A stretch of DNA of 64,000 nucleotides from Chitinophagaceae bacterium (GTDB lineage Bacteria > Bacteroidota > Bacteroidia > Chitinophagales > Chitinophagaceae), in the NCBI GenBank assembly GCA_016720745.1, contig JADKKA010000018.1, positions 310,001 through 374,000 of the forward strand, written 5' to 3'. A program made the translations under genes and the position numbers. The notes below the pieces were generated by a model. That model saw nothing but the letters and a program-made list of their open reading frames with translations, did not search any database and was not told the origin of the DNA. Shown piece by piece: positions 44,826 through 53,111 of this stretch; position 1 is the first letter of the stretch; every line of letters begins with the position of its first letter.

Positions 44826-45236
44826 ATGGAGCTGCGGATATTTAGTAAACGAATCATGATTGCCGGGACATTGCTCATCTGGACAATCAAGTACGGGCTG
44901 CGGCCAAACATTGTATTCCCCGACCTGATTAGCTTTTTTCTGGGCATCGCCCCCAATTTCCTGGGATCTTTTCTTTTACCTTTTGGCGCCTGCTGGTTCT
45001 TTGGCGGAAAAGAAAGTTACCTGTCCCGTTTTTTCCGTATTGGGAATCAGGGGGAACTCAAACAGTTTTGCCTGCTGGGGTTTCTACTCCTGCTGATCAA
45101 TGAATACCTTCAATTGATACCTGTATTCGGCAGAACATTTGATTATTATGATATCCTTTTTTCGATAGCGGGCCTGGGTCTTGGCTACCGGGTATTCGGC
45201 CGAAAGCTGCAACAAATATTCACTTTATCTGCTTAA
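44826..45236 (+). CDS. VanZ-like small membrane protein
   Basis: A 136-residue membrane protein with four predicted helices. The segment NEYLQLIPVFGRTFDYYDILFSIAGLGLGY resembles the conserved E-x-x-Q ... R-x-x-D-x-x-D block of the VanZ-like family. Function in this family is poorly known. The operator upstream places it in the same predicted regulon as the caspase-fold genes. The stop overlaps the stop of the convergent gene by four bases. Confidence 0.65.
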   Translation: MELRIFSKRIMIAGTLLIWTIKYGLRPNIVFPDLISFFLGIAPNFLGSFLLPFGACWFFGGKESYLSRFFRIGNQGELKQFCLLGFLLLLINEYLQLIPVFGRTFDYYDILFSIAGLGLGYRVFGRKLQQIFTLSA

Positions 45237-45655
45237 CTGCTGTGATCGGCTACGATCACCCATTCTCCGTTAATTTTCCGGATCAGCAAATTGTAATGCC
45301 CGCTGATATCTCCAATGCTTCTTTTCAGGTACCATTTACCTACGATAAAATAGTATTGTTTGGACACCCGGATCATTTTGATCTGTTTGGTCGTTAGTTT
45401 CCCCATAGCCGCGGTATCCGGATAGCCTTTTTTATAATTCTCCAGCGTGTTCTGATAACCATAGGTCACGCCGCTCTTGCCAATAAACATCAGGGAATCA
45501 TTTTCCCAGTAACCTTTCATGAAACCACTGACATCACCCCGGTTCCAGGCCTGATTCTGGGTCTCCAGCATTTGAAGGATGGCTTTTTCATCTTTAGACT
45601 GTGCTGCCAGCAGGTAACTGCTGCATAATAAGAATAGGCTGAGCAGGAGCTTCAT
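45233..45655 (-). CDS. Secreted DUF4440/NTF2-like protein
   Basis: A 140-residue protein with a signal peptide (to LLAAQ) and an NTF2-like cone fold of the DUF4440 type. It has KAILQMLETQNQAWNRGDVSGFMKGYW near the start and HYNLLIRKINGEWVIVADHSS at the end, both typical. Such proteins bind small ligands or act as enzymes on small molecules; the ligand is unknown. It is in full length and monocistronic. Confidence 0.85.
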   Translation of the reverse strand: MKLLLSLFLLCSSYLLAAQSKDEKAILQMLETQNQAWNRGDVSGFMKGYWENDSLMFIGKSGVTYGYQNTLENYKKGYPDTAAMGKLTTKQIKMIRVSKQYYFIVGKWYLKRSIGDISGHYNLLIRKINGEWVIVADHSS

Positions 45656-45697
45656 GATTTTTATTTTGAGGTAAGTTAACTAAAAGAAGGGAACCCG

Positions 45698-46090
45698 TTA
45701 ATGGTTGCAGTCATCACTATGGGCATGATTATGTACCCGGCAGGAACGGTAATTGATCAGGTGTGCCGTAATGATCAGGATTACGCCAGGTATCAGCAGC
45801 CACAACTGGTATTCATGAAAAACCTGTTTCAGTACCAGCAGGGTAAAGCCCAGTGAAAAAATCAGGAAGGGCCGAAGACTATGGTGGTGTTTTTTAAACC
45901 CGTGATAAAAAGAATAGGACCCCACTACAAATGCCAGAGCGATCATTCCCACTTCAAAACCGGGATTGTCAATAATATTCATTCCAAACAGGGGCAGGCT
46001 ACTCAGAAACAAAGGCAGGAGGGCACAATGAATGGCACAGGCCAGTGAGGCCCCGATACCCAATGCATCCCAATTGACTTTAAGTTTCAT
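45698..46090 (-). CDS. MerC-domain membrane protein
   Basis: A 130-residue membrane protein with four helices. The first helix carries the MerC-type metal-binding pair in LACAIHCALLP. The C-terminus is rich in His and Cys (CRVHNHAHSDDCNH). MerC proteins import mercury in Tn-borne operons. In Bacteroidota similar proteins occur next to Fur-family genes, which suggests zinc or another metal. Divergent from the SCO and Fur genes. The start at 46090 was chosen over 46120, which would overlap the opposite promoter. Confidence 0.8.
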   Translation of the reverse strand: MKLKVNWDALGIGASLACAIHCALLPLFLSSLPLFGMNIIDNPGFEVGMIALAFVVGSYSFYHGFKKHHHSLRPFLIFSLGFTLLVLKQVFHEYQLWLLIPGVILIITAHLINYRSCRVHNHAHSDDCNH

Positions 46091-46148
46091 GAAGCCTGCA
46101 AAAATACGAAAAAGCAACAATGTTGCAAAATGAAAGGGCTTCCTTTGC

Positions 46149-46156
46149 TAACTTTG
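46149..46156 (+). promoter_or_regulatory. -7 box TAACTTTG of SCO-fur transcript
   Basis: An exact TAnnTTTG match followed by CCC, 17 bases before the ATG at 46174. Confidence 0.6.
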
Positions 46157-46173
46157 CCCATAAATCAAGCGAT

Positions 46174-46818
46174 ATGTCAAAAAAGGGATGGATTCTGGTG
46201 GGTTTTTTTTCGGTGCTGGTGCTTGTATTCTATTTCGCCCTGACAAAGCTGATCCCCGGGTTTGATAAAAAGAAAGTGGCGCCGGTAAGTACAGTCAAAC
46301 CTTTTTTCTTCACCAACCAGGACGGCCAAAGGATAACAGAGAAAGATGTGGCAGGAAAAGTATATGTGGCAGAATATTTTTTTACCAACTGCAAGGGTAT
46401 TTGTCCGAAAATGAATAATAATATGCGGTTGGTATACGATGCGCTGAAAGAGGAAAAAGATTTTCTGATTCTTTCCCATACCTGCGATCCGGAAAATGAT
46501 ACGGTACCGAAAATAAAATGGTATGCCGATTCCATGAAAGTGGATACCAGAAAATGGATATTCCTTACCGGAAGAAAAGACAGTCTGTATAATATGGCCC
46601 GGGGCAGTTATACCATTGATGATCCCGCCAATAACATGAAGAATATTGATGATGATTTCCTGCACACCCAGTTCTGGGCCCTGGTGGATAAGGCCGGTGA
46701 TGTACGGTATGTGTATGACGGATTAAAAGAAAGTGAAGTAAAGCAGCTGATTAAGAAAGCACGCAAATTGCTGGAAGAAGATCCGGAACAAATCATCAAA
46801 AGAGAAAAAGAACAATGA
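46174..46818 (+). CDS. SCO1/SenC-family copper chaperone
   Basis: A 214-residue membrane-anchored thioredoxin-fold protein with an N-terminal helix (residues 4-24). The copper ligands of SCO proteins are visible: the Cys pair in CKGICPKM and the distal His in DDFLHTQF. The DPENDTVPKIKWYADSM segment also fits the family. SCO proteins deliver copper to the CuA site of cytochrome c oxidase. The stop overlaps the next start (ATGA), coupling it to a Fur-type regulator. The ATG at 46174 follows the promoter; 46120 lies upstream of it. Confidence 0.87.
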   Translation: MSKKGWILVGFFSVLVLVFYFALTKLIPGFDKKKVAPVSTVKPFFFTNQDGQRITEKDVAGKVYVAEYFFTNCKGICPKMNNNMRLVYDALKEEKDFLILSHTCDPENDTVPKIKWYADSMKVDTRKWIFLTGRKDSLYNMARGSYTIDDPANNMKNIDDDFLHTQFWALVDKAGDVRYVYDGLKESEVKQLIKKARKLLEEDPEQIIKREKEQ

Positions 46819-47252
46819 TGTCACTGGCAAATAATATTACCCAGACCATTGCTGCCACACTCAAAAAACATAACCTGAGTGTAACGGAGAGCCGTAAACG
46901 AATTTTGCAGTTATTTCTGGAAGAGAAGGGGGCACTGGCCCATGGTGACATTGAAAAAAGGGCCGGTGAAAAATTTGACAGAGTTACCATCTACCGCACC
47001 CTGCAAACTTTTCTGGAAAAAGGAATCATTCATAGTATCCCCACGGCCGATAACGCCATCCGCTATGCGCTTTGCAAGGACCAGTGCTCCGCTGGTCATC
47101 ACCACGATCATCATATTCATTTTATCTGCAATAACTGCCAGCGTACTTATTGTCTGGATGATGTAGTAACTCCCGAGATCAAAATGCCCAAGGGCTACCA
47201 GGCCAGTCATGTGGAAGTGGTGGTGGAAGGGGTTTGTAAGGACTGTAAGTGA
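46815..47252 (+). CDS. Fur-family metalloregulator
   Basis: A 145-residue repressor of the Fur/Zur/PerR family. It has an N-terminal winged helix (LSVTESRKRILQLF ... HGDIEKRA ... DRVTIYRTLQTFLEKGII) and a dimerisation domain with the regulatory His-rich stretch HHHDHHIHFIC. Two CxxC pairs (CNNC and CKDC) hold structural zinc. It is translationally coupled to the SCO gene and divergent from merC. The metal sensed (Zn or Fe) is not decidable; the neighbourhood favours a thiophilic or zinc-type metal. Confidence 0.87.
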   Translation: MMSLANNITQTIAATLKKHNLSVTESRKRILQLFLEEKGALAHGDIEKRAGEKFDRVTIYRTLQTFLEKGIIHSIPTADNAIRYALCKDQCSAGHHHDHHIHFICNNCQRTYCLDDVVTPEIKMPKGYQASHVEVVVEGVCKDCK

Positions 47253-47350
47253 AATTGAAAGTGGAAAATTCAAAATTGAAAATGGCTTAACCGGGAGGCA
47301 TGCCCTGAAATAGGTCTTCTTTGCACCTGTCTGCAGGCAGGCAGGGTTAA

Positions 47351-47447
47351 ATCTCTCTGCGTAAACGCTGCGCTCTCTGCAACTCTGCGGTGAAAATTTC
47401 TTTATCTGGACCCCGCCCCACCGCCTTCGCCAAGGCTAGGGCGGGGT
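47351..47447. repeat. R5 arm and very stable GC palindrome
   Basis: A right-arm copy of the ACCGCAGAG family (47351-47395) is followed by a near-perfect hairpin at 47410-47447. In it ACCCCGCCC pairs with GGGCGGGGT and an inner GCCTT pairs with AAGGC. The gap 47253-47606 has no gene. Confidence 0.7.
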
Positions 47448-47456
47448 ACAAAAATA

Positions 47457-47492
47457 AAGCCCCGCTGTAGAAACAACGGGACTTTTTGGTTA
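47457..47492. terminator. Terminator-like hairpin between convergent genes
   Basis: AAGCCCCG (47457 onward) pairs imperfectly with CGGGACTT, followed by a T-run (ACTTTTTGG). It lies between the fur gene (+) and the peptidase gene (-). Confidence 0.6.
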
Positions 47493-47606
47493 AGGCTCTG
47501 ATTAGTAGCTATGTGAAAATGCAATGAAGCATTTTAAATTCGAATCCAAAAATAGGTGCTTAGAGGTACATCTTCCAAATTTAGGGCATACCACTTTTGT
47601 GGTATT

Positions 47607-49328
47607 TTAGTTAAGAGTATCCAGTTCCTCTTTAACAAATTGCATCAACTCACGGATAGCGGCAGGTGAAAAGTCGAAAGAAAGCCCGGCCGCCTTAAAA
47701 AGTTCAGGCAGGGTACGCGTACCGCCCTTTTCCAGCGCTGAAATATAATGTTGCAACGCAGATTCCGGATTCAGCTTATACTGTTTCCATAAACCAATGG
47801 CACCCAGTTGCGCAATCCCATATTCGATATAATAAAACGGCACTTCAAAAAGATGCAGTTGTCTTTGCCAGCCAAACAGCCGGTAGTTCTCCAATCCACT
47901 AATATCAATCACCGGAGAGGTAAACTCATCCAGTATTTTTACCCAGGTCGCTGCCCTCTCTTCCAGGCTATGCGAAGGATTTTCATACACCCAGTGCTGG
48001 AATTTATCAATCGTGGCAATCCAGGGGAAAATCGTGATCACTCTTTCTAATTGCTGTTCTTTAGCCCGCTTCAGTTCTTCGGTTGTATTGAAAAAAACCG
48101 TCCAGTGATCCATGCTGAATAATTCCATGGACATACTGGCCACTTCAGCAATTTCAGTTGGATATTCTTTAAAACCGGTTAGCTCCAGCTCATGTGCCAG
48201 GAAGGAATGAATGGCATGTCCGCCCTCATGCACCATCGTGGTAACATCATCCAGGGTACCGGCTGCATTCATGAATATAAAAGGTGCGCCACTTTCTGCC
48301 AGGGGACAATTATATCCACCCGGAGCCTTGCCCTTGCGACTCTCCAGATCAAGATGACCCATTTCTTTCATCTTGCGGAGACAATCTCCAAAAAATGGAT
48401 TTAACCGGGTAAAGCAGTCAATTGTTTTTTGCGTCAGCTCCTCACTATTGGAAAATGGACGAAGTGGATTGATTCCCGCAGGTTCTGCTTCCACATCCCA
48501 GGGACGAAGGGTATCCAGCCCCAGTTTTTTCTTTTTGAGTTCATATAACTGATTCACCAGTGGCATCACATGCAGTTTCACCGCTTCATGAAACTGATAA
48601 CAATCTTCCTTGCTGTAATCAAACCGGCCCAGTTCGGTAAAACGAAAATCCCTGTAATTACTGTAACCGGTATTGAGGGCAACCTGATGACGCTTTTGCA
48701 GCAGGTCACTGAATAAGGTATTCAGTTCTTCCTTATCCTGCAATCTGCGCTGATTGATCTGGTGATAAACCTGCTCCCGCAGACTGCGATCCGGATCTTC
48801 CAGGAATTTGGCTGCCTGTTGCAAAGTGTATTCCTGTCCGTTGACCGTAACAGTCATCTTCCCCGATATCATCCCGAACTGTTGTTGCATCACACTCAGT
48901 TCTGCCTGCAGGGGGATATTATTTTCGCGGAAGAGGTCAATATTCTTGCGGACATTCCGCAGGTAGGTAAAATATTTCTCGTGGTCCAGTTGACTGCTCA
49001 AAGGATGATCCACCAATTTGCGGTTCAGCCGGTCGGCATATGGCTGGATCCTTGGCTGGATTTCCATCATGAAGAAATTAAAGGACTCCTCCAGTGCTTT
49101 ATTCTCCGTATCACAGGTCATCCGGATCTGCCGCCAGCAAACATCTTCGCTGATCGCAGCTTCCAGTTCACTGGCTTCTTTCAGCCATTGCTCCAGTTCG
49201 GGCAATGTGCTGATTACTCTTTCTTCCAGGTTTTTGAAATAAGGTTCCAGTCTTTCCCAGTTGCTGATGGTAAAATCAGCAGGAAGGAAATGACGGGGTA
49301 ATTTTTTGATATCGGCGCTATAGCTCAT
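47607..49328 (-). CDS. M3-family oligoendopeptidase (PepF/thimet-type)
   Basis: A 573-residue cytoplasmic zinc peptidase. The active site HEGGH (in TTMVHEGGHAIHSFL) is followed by EYPTEIAEVASMSMELF, which supplies the third zinc ligand Glu. The N-terminal ~350 residues are helical as in oligoendopeptidase F, with a full-length C-terminal helical domain. It degrades short peptides. Its upstream neighbour on the same strand (DUF5606) is separated by a terminator, so it has its own transcript. Confidence 0.9.
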   Translation of the reverse strand: MSYSADIKKLPRHFLPADFTISNWERLEPYFKNLEERVISTLPELEQWLKEASELEAAISEDVCWRQIRMTCDTENKALEESFNFFMMEIQPRIQPYADRLNRKLVDHPLSSQLDHEKYFTYLRNVRKNIDLFRENNIPLQAELSVMQQQFGMISGKMTVTVNGQEYTLQQAAKFLEDPDRSLREQVYHQINQRRLQDKEELNTLFSDLLQKRHQVALNTGYSNYRDFRFTELGRFDYSKEDCYQFHEAVKLHVMPLVNQLYELKKKKLGLDTLRPWDVEAEPAGINPLRPFSNSEELTQKTIDCFTRLNPFFGDCLRKMKEMGHLDLESRKGKAPGGYNCPLAESGAPFIFMNAAGTLDDVTTMVHEGGHAIHSFLAHELELTGFKEYPTEIAEVASMSMELFSMDHWTVFFNTTEELKRAKEQQLERVITIFPWIATIDKFQHWVYENPSHSLEERAATWVKILDEFTSPVIDISGLENYRLFGWQRQLHLFEVPFYYIEYGIAQLGAIGLWKQYKLNPESALQHYISALEKGGTRTLPELFKAAGLSFDFSPAAIRELMQFVKEELDTLN

Positions 49329-49350
49329 ATGGATCAGTTGATAAAAGAAA

Positions 49351-49390
49351 AAGCTACAGACAAAACGGAATGGGTGTTGTCCTGTAGCTT
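49351..49390 (-). terminator. Terminator of DUF5606 gene
   Basis: AAGCTACAG (49351-49359) pairs with CTGTAGCTT (49382-49390). On the minus strand the stem is followed by a U-rich stretch. It lies 20 bases beyond the stop at 49410. Confidence 0.7.
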
Positions 49391-49409
49391 TTCAAATGAA
49401 TGAATCTTT

Positions 49410-49898
49410 TTATTCTGCTTTTTTCTTGCGCGTGGCCTTCTTTTTAGGGGCTTCTTCCACAGCAGGGGTTTCTTCCGGAGCTGCTACTTCTTCAGCTTCT
49501 TCCTCTTCCGGAATTTCGCTGAGTTTTAATTCCACTTTATTCTTCTGGAGCTGGCTCAGCCATTTCACCATTTTCTTCATATCACTGGCATATACCCTTT
49601 CAAAATCCATATCGGGGTATACTTTTTCAAAATATTTTTTGATGGCGGCCGCATCTTTTTCATCGGGCAGTTTTACCCCGGCGCTGTCCATGGCCTTGAG
49701 GACTTCCACCAGGTTCACATTATCCTGAACGGTATAGATTTCGATGCTTTCCAGGTGGGAGAAATTGTGTACCCGGCTGGAGACGAAACGGGTAGTCTTA
49801 TCTTCCAGGGAGCGAACGATGGCGCCATCTGTTTTACTGCTGATCAGTTCAAATAATCCGGGTAATCCGGTCACGGCAACGAGCTTGCTGTATTCCAT
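49410..49898 (-). CDS. DUF5606-family protein
   Basis: A 162-residue soluble protein. Residues 1-65 form a small beta barrel-like domain (KLVAVTGLPGLFELISSKTDGAIVRSLEDKTTRFVSSR), and a helical second domain (EVLKAMDSAG ... AIKKYFEKVYPDMDFERVYASDMKKMVKWL) follows, as in DUF5606 proteins. The tail is acidic (EEEEAEEV) and then basic (KKKATRKKKA). The family is widespread in Bacteroidota and its role is unknown; the tail suggests nucleic acid or protein contact. Confidence 0.85.
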   Translation of the reverse strand: MEYSKLVAVTGLPGLFELISSKTDGAIVRSLEDKTTRFVSSRVHNFSHLESIEIYTVQDNVNLVEVLKAMDSAGVKLPDEKDAAAIKKYFEKVYPDMDFERVYASDMKKMVKWLSQLQKNKVELKLSEIPEEEEAEEVAAPEETPAVEEAPKKKATRKKKAE

Positions 49899-50045
49899 AA
49901 GTTTTGTGATTATTAAGGGGATGCAAGATACTTGATTCCTGCAAAAGGGAGATTTGAAAATTATAGGGCCCCTTTTCGAACGGTTTTGCTATTTTCAGCG
50001 TCCTATTTGACGTAAACACAATTTTTAATTCACAATCAATATTTC

Positions 50046-50459
50046 ATGAAGAAAGTATTATTTGTCCTGACCGCCTTTTTTGGCCTGGCCATGGCGGCTT
50101 CTGCCCAGGGTGGCGGGGGTTTTCCACGCCGGACAGCTGAAGAAAGGGCGGCGGCGATCCATCAGAAACTGGACAGTGCCTTTAAACTGGATGCGGCTAC
50201 ACTGGCCAAAGTGGATACGGCCCTGACCGCTTTGTATAAAGCCCAGGATACCAAAAGACAGGAAATGATGGCGGGTGGAATGCCTGACCGGGAAACCTTC
50301 CAGGCTGAAATGAAGAAATTCTCTGATGCGCAGTCAGAAATCCTGAAAGCCGTACTGAATAAAGACCAGTATGAGATTTGGAAAGAAAAGATTGCTCCTT
50401 CCATGCGCGGCCCAAGGCCTGGCGGTGGCGGCGGACCTCCTCCGGGTGGCGGCAATTAA
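50046..50459 (+). CDS. Small periplasmic helical protein (Spy/CpxP-like)
   Basis: A 137-residue exported protein with a signal peptide (to ASAQ), an amphipathic helical core (TAEERAAAIHQKLDSAFKL ... ILKAVLNKDQYEIWKEKI) and a Gly/Pro-rich tail. The helical pattern of LD...F.L....L..V...L is similar to Spy/CpxP-like and DUF-type periplasmic chaperones. Assignment is by pattern only. A terminator follows at 50483. Confidence 0.65.
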   Translation: MKKVLFVLTAFFGLAMAASAQGGGGFPRRTAEERAAAIHQKLDSAFKLDAATLAKVDTALTALYKAQDTKRQEMMAGGMPDRETFQAEMKKFSDAQSEILKAVLNKDQYEIWKEKIAPSMRGPRPGGGGGPPPGGGN

Positions 50460-50482
50460 CCAAGTCCTGATTCAAAATATTG

Positions 50483-50517
50483 AACCGTTTTGCTGAAAAG
50501 CAGGACGGTTTTTTTAT
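50483..50517 (+). terminator. Rho-independent terminator
   Basis: AACCGT (50483-50488) pairs with ACGGTT (50505-50510) around an inner TGCT/AGCA stem, followed by a T-run. Confidence 0.85.
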
Positions 50518-50599
50518 TTTATCTTGTTGAAAGGTAGCAGCCAGTGACAGGCGGACTGCTAAACAGGAGTCCGGAATTGTCTATTTATAAACCACAGCC

Positions 50600-51112
50600 A
50601 TGAGAAAATTATGCCTCATTCCCATCCTCCTCTTTTCTTTAGCCCTCCAGGCCCAGCTGCCCTGTTCCAAACCCGAATTTCGTCAGTTTGATTTCTGGAT
50701 CGGCGAATGGGAGGCTTTTGGCCTCAAAGGAGCAAAGGCCGGTGACAGTAAAATCAGTGTGATACTGGATAGTTGCGTGATCCTGGAAGAATGGACCAGT
50801 GCGGGTGCCCAACAAGGACTGATCTATACCGGGAAAAGCTTTAACTCCTACAATGCAGCCACCCGTCAATGGCAGCAAACCTGGACGGACAATACCGGGA
50901 ATACCACAGAATTCTTACGGGGAGAAGGAAGTGATGGAAAAATTATTTACTATGCGGATAAAGTAACCGGACCGAAAGGAGAGGTTTTTATGCGCCGACT
51001 CAGTTTTACAAAACTCAGTGCAGATAAAGTAAGGCAGTTGGGTGAAAAAAGTGATGATGCTGGTAAAACCTGGGTGGTTGAATATGATCTGGAATACAGA
51101 AGAAAAAAATGA
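50600..51112 (+). CDS. Secreted DUF1579/nitrobindin-like protein
   Basis: A 170-residue protein with a signal peptide (to LQAQ). The mature start EFRQFDFWIGEWEAFG, followed by strands with EEWTSAG and RQWQQTWTDNTGN, marks a lipocalin-like ten-strand barrel of the kind in DUF1579 proteins. Ligand and role are unknown. The stop overlaps the next start (ATGA), so the two genes form an operon. Confidence 0.75.
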   Translation: MRKLCLIPILLFSLALQAQLPCSKPEFRQFDFWIGEWEAFGLKGAKAGDSKISVILDSCVILEEWTSAGAQQGLIYTGKSFNSYNAATRQWQQTWTDNTGNTTEFLRGEGSDGKIIYYADKVTGPKGEVFMRRLSFTKLSADKVRQLGEKSDDAGKTWVVEYDLEYRRKK

Positions 51113-51450
51113 AACATACTGCATTTGCCATATTCATCTTGCTGATGCTGATTGGCAATGGCTTTGCCTTATTTAAAATGTTTACTGAGAAACAGGAATT
51201 TCTTTCGAAGTTCCCAAGACTTAGTGAACAGGCGTTTCATCTCTTCCGGTTACTTCCTTTATTGAATATTGCGGGATTGGCCGGACTCTGGTTTTATCAA
51301 ACATGGGCTGTCTGGCTCAGCATAGTCTGCGGACTGGCAGTGATCATATTTGATCTTTATTTCGGGATCTATTATCATCTCTATGTGGCAATAATATCCA
51401 CAGCTATACTTTTTTGTTTCATTTTCCGGTACTGGAATGCCTTTAAATGA
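51109..51450 (+). CDS. Small membrane protein with four helices
   Basis: A 113-residue protein with four hydrophobic helices connected by short loops. Helices one and two flank a basic loop (TEKQEFLSKFPRLSEQAFHLFR). No family recognised. It is translationally coupled to the upstream secreted protein. Confidence 0.65.
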   Translation: MKHTAFAIFILLMLIGNGFALFKMFTEKQEFLSKFPRLSEQAFHLFRLLPLLNIAGLAGLWFYQTWAVWLSIVCGLAVIIFDLYFGIYYHLYVAIISTAILFCFIFRYWNAFK

Positions 51451-51567
51451 GCAATTCCCGTGATAAACGGCATCTTGTCACCGGTAAATTTCTGTACCTT
51501 AATCGGCCCTGAAACTTCCGCTAAGCTTTAGGGGTACGGATTATCAACTTCATAACAAACAACCAAC

Positions 51568-52680
51568 ATGAGAAAACTGCAATTATTTTTCGCTGTTCAA
51601 ATCATCTTTACAGCCCTGAACGCACAAATGGATGTACCCCCCAGTGGTGGTAATCCGCGGGCCATGGTTTCAGAAGAAGTGGGTATCACATCAATTACCA
51701 TTAAATATGGCCGGCCGGATGTAAACAAAAGAGAAGGCAAAGTATATGGGGAAGGAAAGCTGGTTACCTATGGTTTCAGCACTACCAATTTTATAACCAA
51801 TGGCAATACCTCTCCTTGGCGGGCCGGTGCCAATGAAGCCACAACCATCAGTTTTGAACATGATGTAAAAGTGGAAGGGAAAGATATTAAAGCCGGAACC
51901 TATGCTTTATTTATGTCCATAGGTGCTGATAAAGTCACCCTGATCTTTTCAAAAGAAGTGGATGCCTGGGGTAGTTTTTATTATAAGGAAGAAGATGATG
52001 TGCTGCGGGTGGAGGTACCGGTGCTTCCTTTGGAAAAATCAGTGGAATGGCTCAAATATGAATTTATAGAACATGGAGAAAAGCATTGCCGGATTGCCAT
52101 GCAATGGGAAAAATTATCTGTTCCCTTCCGGGTGGATGTGGATGTTGACAATATTGTGATCGCCCGTTTGAGGGAGCAGGTAACCAGCCAGAAAGGATTC
52201 AACAGTAATAATATGCTGCAGGCGGCACAGTATTGTCTCAATAAAAATATCAATCTGGAAGAAGCGTTGCAGTGGAGTATTCGCGCTATTAATGGTTTCC
52301 AGGGTCAGAAAAGTTTTATCACCCTTCGAAACCTGGCAAATGCCTACGATAAACTGAAAAGAACAGCACAGTCTGATTCCACCATGGATGAAGCGCTGAC
52401 CATTGCTACGGCTAACCAGTACACGGCTTATGGCCGGCAGCTGATCACACAAAAAAGACTGGACCGTGCCATGGTAGTTTTTAAAGCCAGTGAAAAAAGA
52501 TATGGCGACAGCTGGGGCGTGAACAACGGACTGATGAGCGGTTACAGCGCCAAGGGGGATTTTAAAAAAGCGCTGCAGTATGCAGAAAAAGCAATGGCCC
52601 AGGCCCCAAGCGAAGGAGCCAAAGGAATATTACAGGGGCAAATAGCAAAACTGAAAGAGGGAAAAGATATTAATCAGTAA
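51568..52680 (+). CDS. DUF2911-domain protein with C-terminal TPR region
   Basis: A 370-residue secreted protein with a signal peptide (to NAQ). Residues 30-190 are DUF2911, with the typical ITIKYGRPDVNKREGKVYG, WRAGANEATTISF and KAGTYALFM segments. The remaining 180 residues are TPR-like helices (LEEALQWSIRAING, RAMVVFKASEKRYG, KALQYAEKAMAQAP). Such proteins are frequent in Bacteroidota and uncharacterised. The next gene starts two bases after the stop, so this may be the first gene of the small-domain cluster. Confidence 0.85.
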   Translation: MRKLQLFFAVQIIFTALNAQMDVPPSGGNPRAMVSEEVGITSITIKYGRPDVNKREGKVYGEGKLVTYGFSTTNFITNGNTSPWRAGANEATTISFEHDVKVEGKDIKAGTYALFMSIGADKVTLIFSKEVDAWGSFYYKEEDDVLRVEVPVLPLEKSVEWLKYEFIEHGEKHCRIAMQWEKLSVPFRVDVDVDNIVIARLREQVTSQKGFNSNNMLQAAQYCLNKNINLEEALQWSIRAINGFQGQKSFITLRNLANAYDKLKRTAQSDSTMDEALTIATANQYTAYGRQLITQKRLDRAMVVFKASEKRYGDSWGVNNGLMSGYSAKGDFKKALQYAEKAMAQAPSEGAKGILQGQIAKLKEGKDINQ

Positions 52681-52682
52681 TT

Positions 52683-53111
52683 ATGGCAGCACTCAAAACA
52701 CAAAAGAACAAAGCCAGTGTAAAAGAGTTTATCCAGGCAATACCTGATGAAAAAAAGAGGAAAGACAGCGAGGCTTTATTGAAAATAATGAAAGCAGCCA
52801 CGGGTGAAAAAGCATTCATGTGGGGAGACAGCATCGTTGGTTTTGGGGATTATCAGTATAAATCTGATCGGAGTAAACAGGGAGGGGATTGGTTTATCGC
52901 GGGATTTTCTCCCCGTAAAACCAGCCTCACACTTTACCTGATGGCAGGTATCAGTAATTATAAAGTGCTGGTTGGGCAACTGGGCAAATGCAAGACCAGC
53001 GGATCCTGCCTGCATATAAGCAGTCTGGCCGATGTAGAAATTAGTGTATTGAAAAAACTCATCAGTACGGCATTTCATGAATTTAAAGAACGAGTCAAAA
53101 AGAAAGCATGA
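52683..53111 (+). CDS. DUF1801-family protein (first of two)
   Basis: A 142-residue soluble protein of the DUF1801/YdhG-like family. It has KKRKDSEALLKIMKAATGEKAFMWGDSIVGFGDYQYKSD followed by DWFIAGFSPRKTSLTLYL, the conserved core. The C-terminal CLHISSLADVEISVLKKLI helix is also typical. No biochemical role is established for the family. A second DUF1801 protein, of divergent sequence, lies at 56352. The stop overlaps the next start. Confidence 0.85.
   Translation: MAALKTQKNKASVKEFIQAIPDEKKRKDSEALLKIMKAATGEKAFMWGDSIVGFGDYQYKSDRSKQGGDWFIAGFSPRKTSLTLYLMAGISNYKVLVGQLGKCKTSGSCLHISSLADVEISVLKKLISTAFHEFKERVKKKA

Noticed and set aside
51522..51545. A further operator upstream of the DUF2911 gene
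   Set aside because: GGGTAC is present but the other half-site is absent at the required distance.
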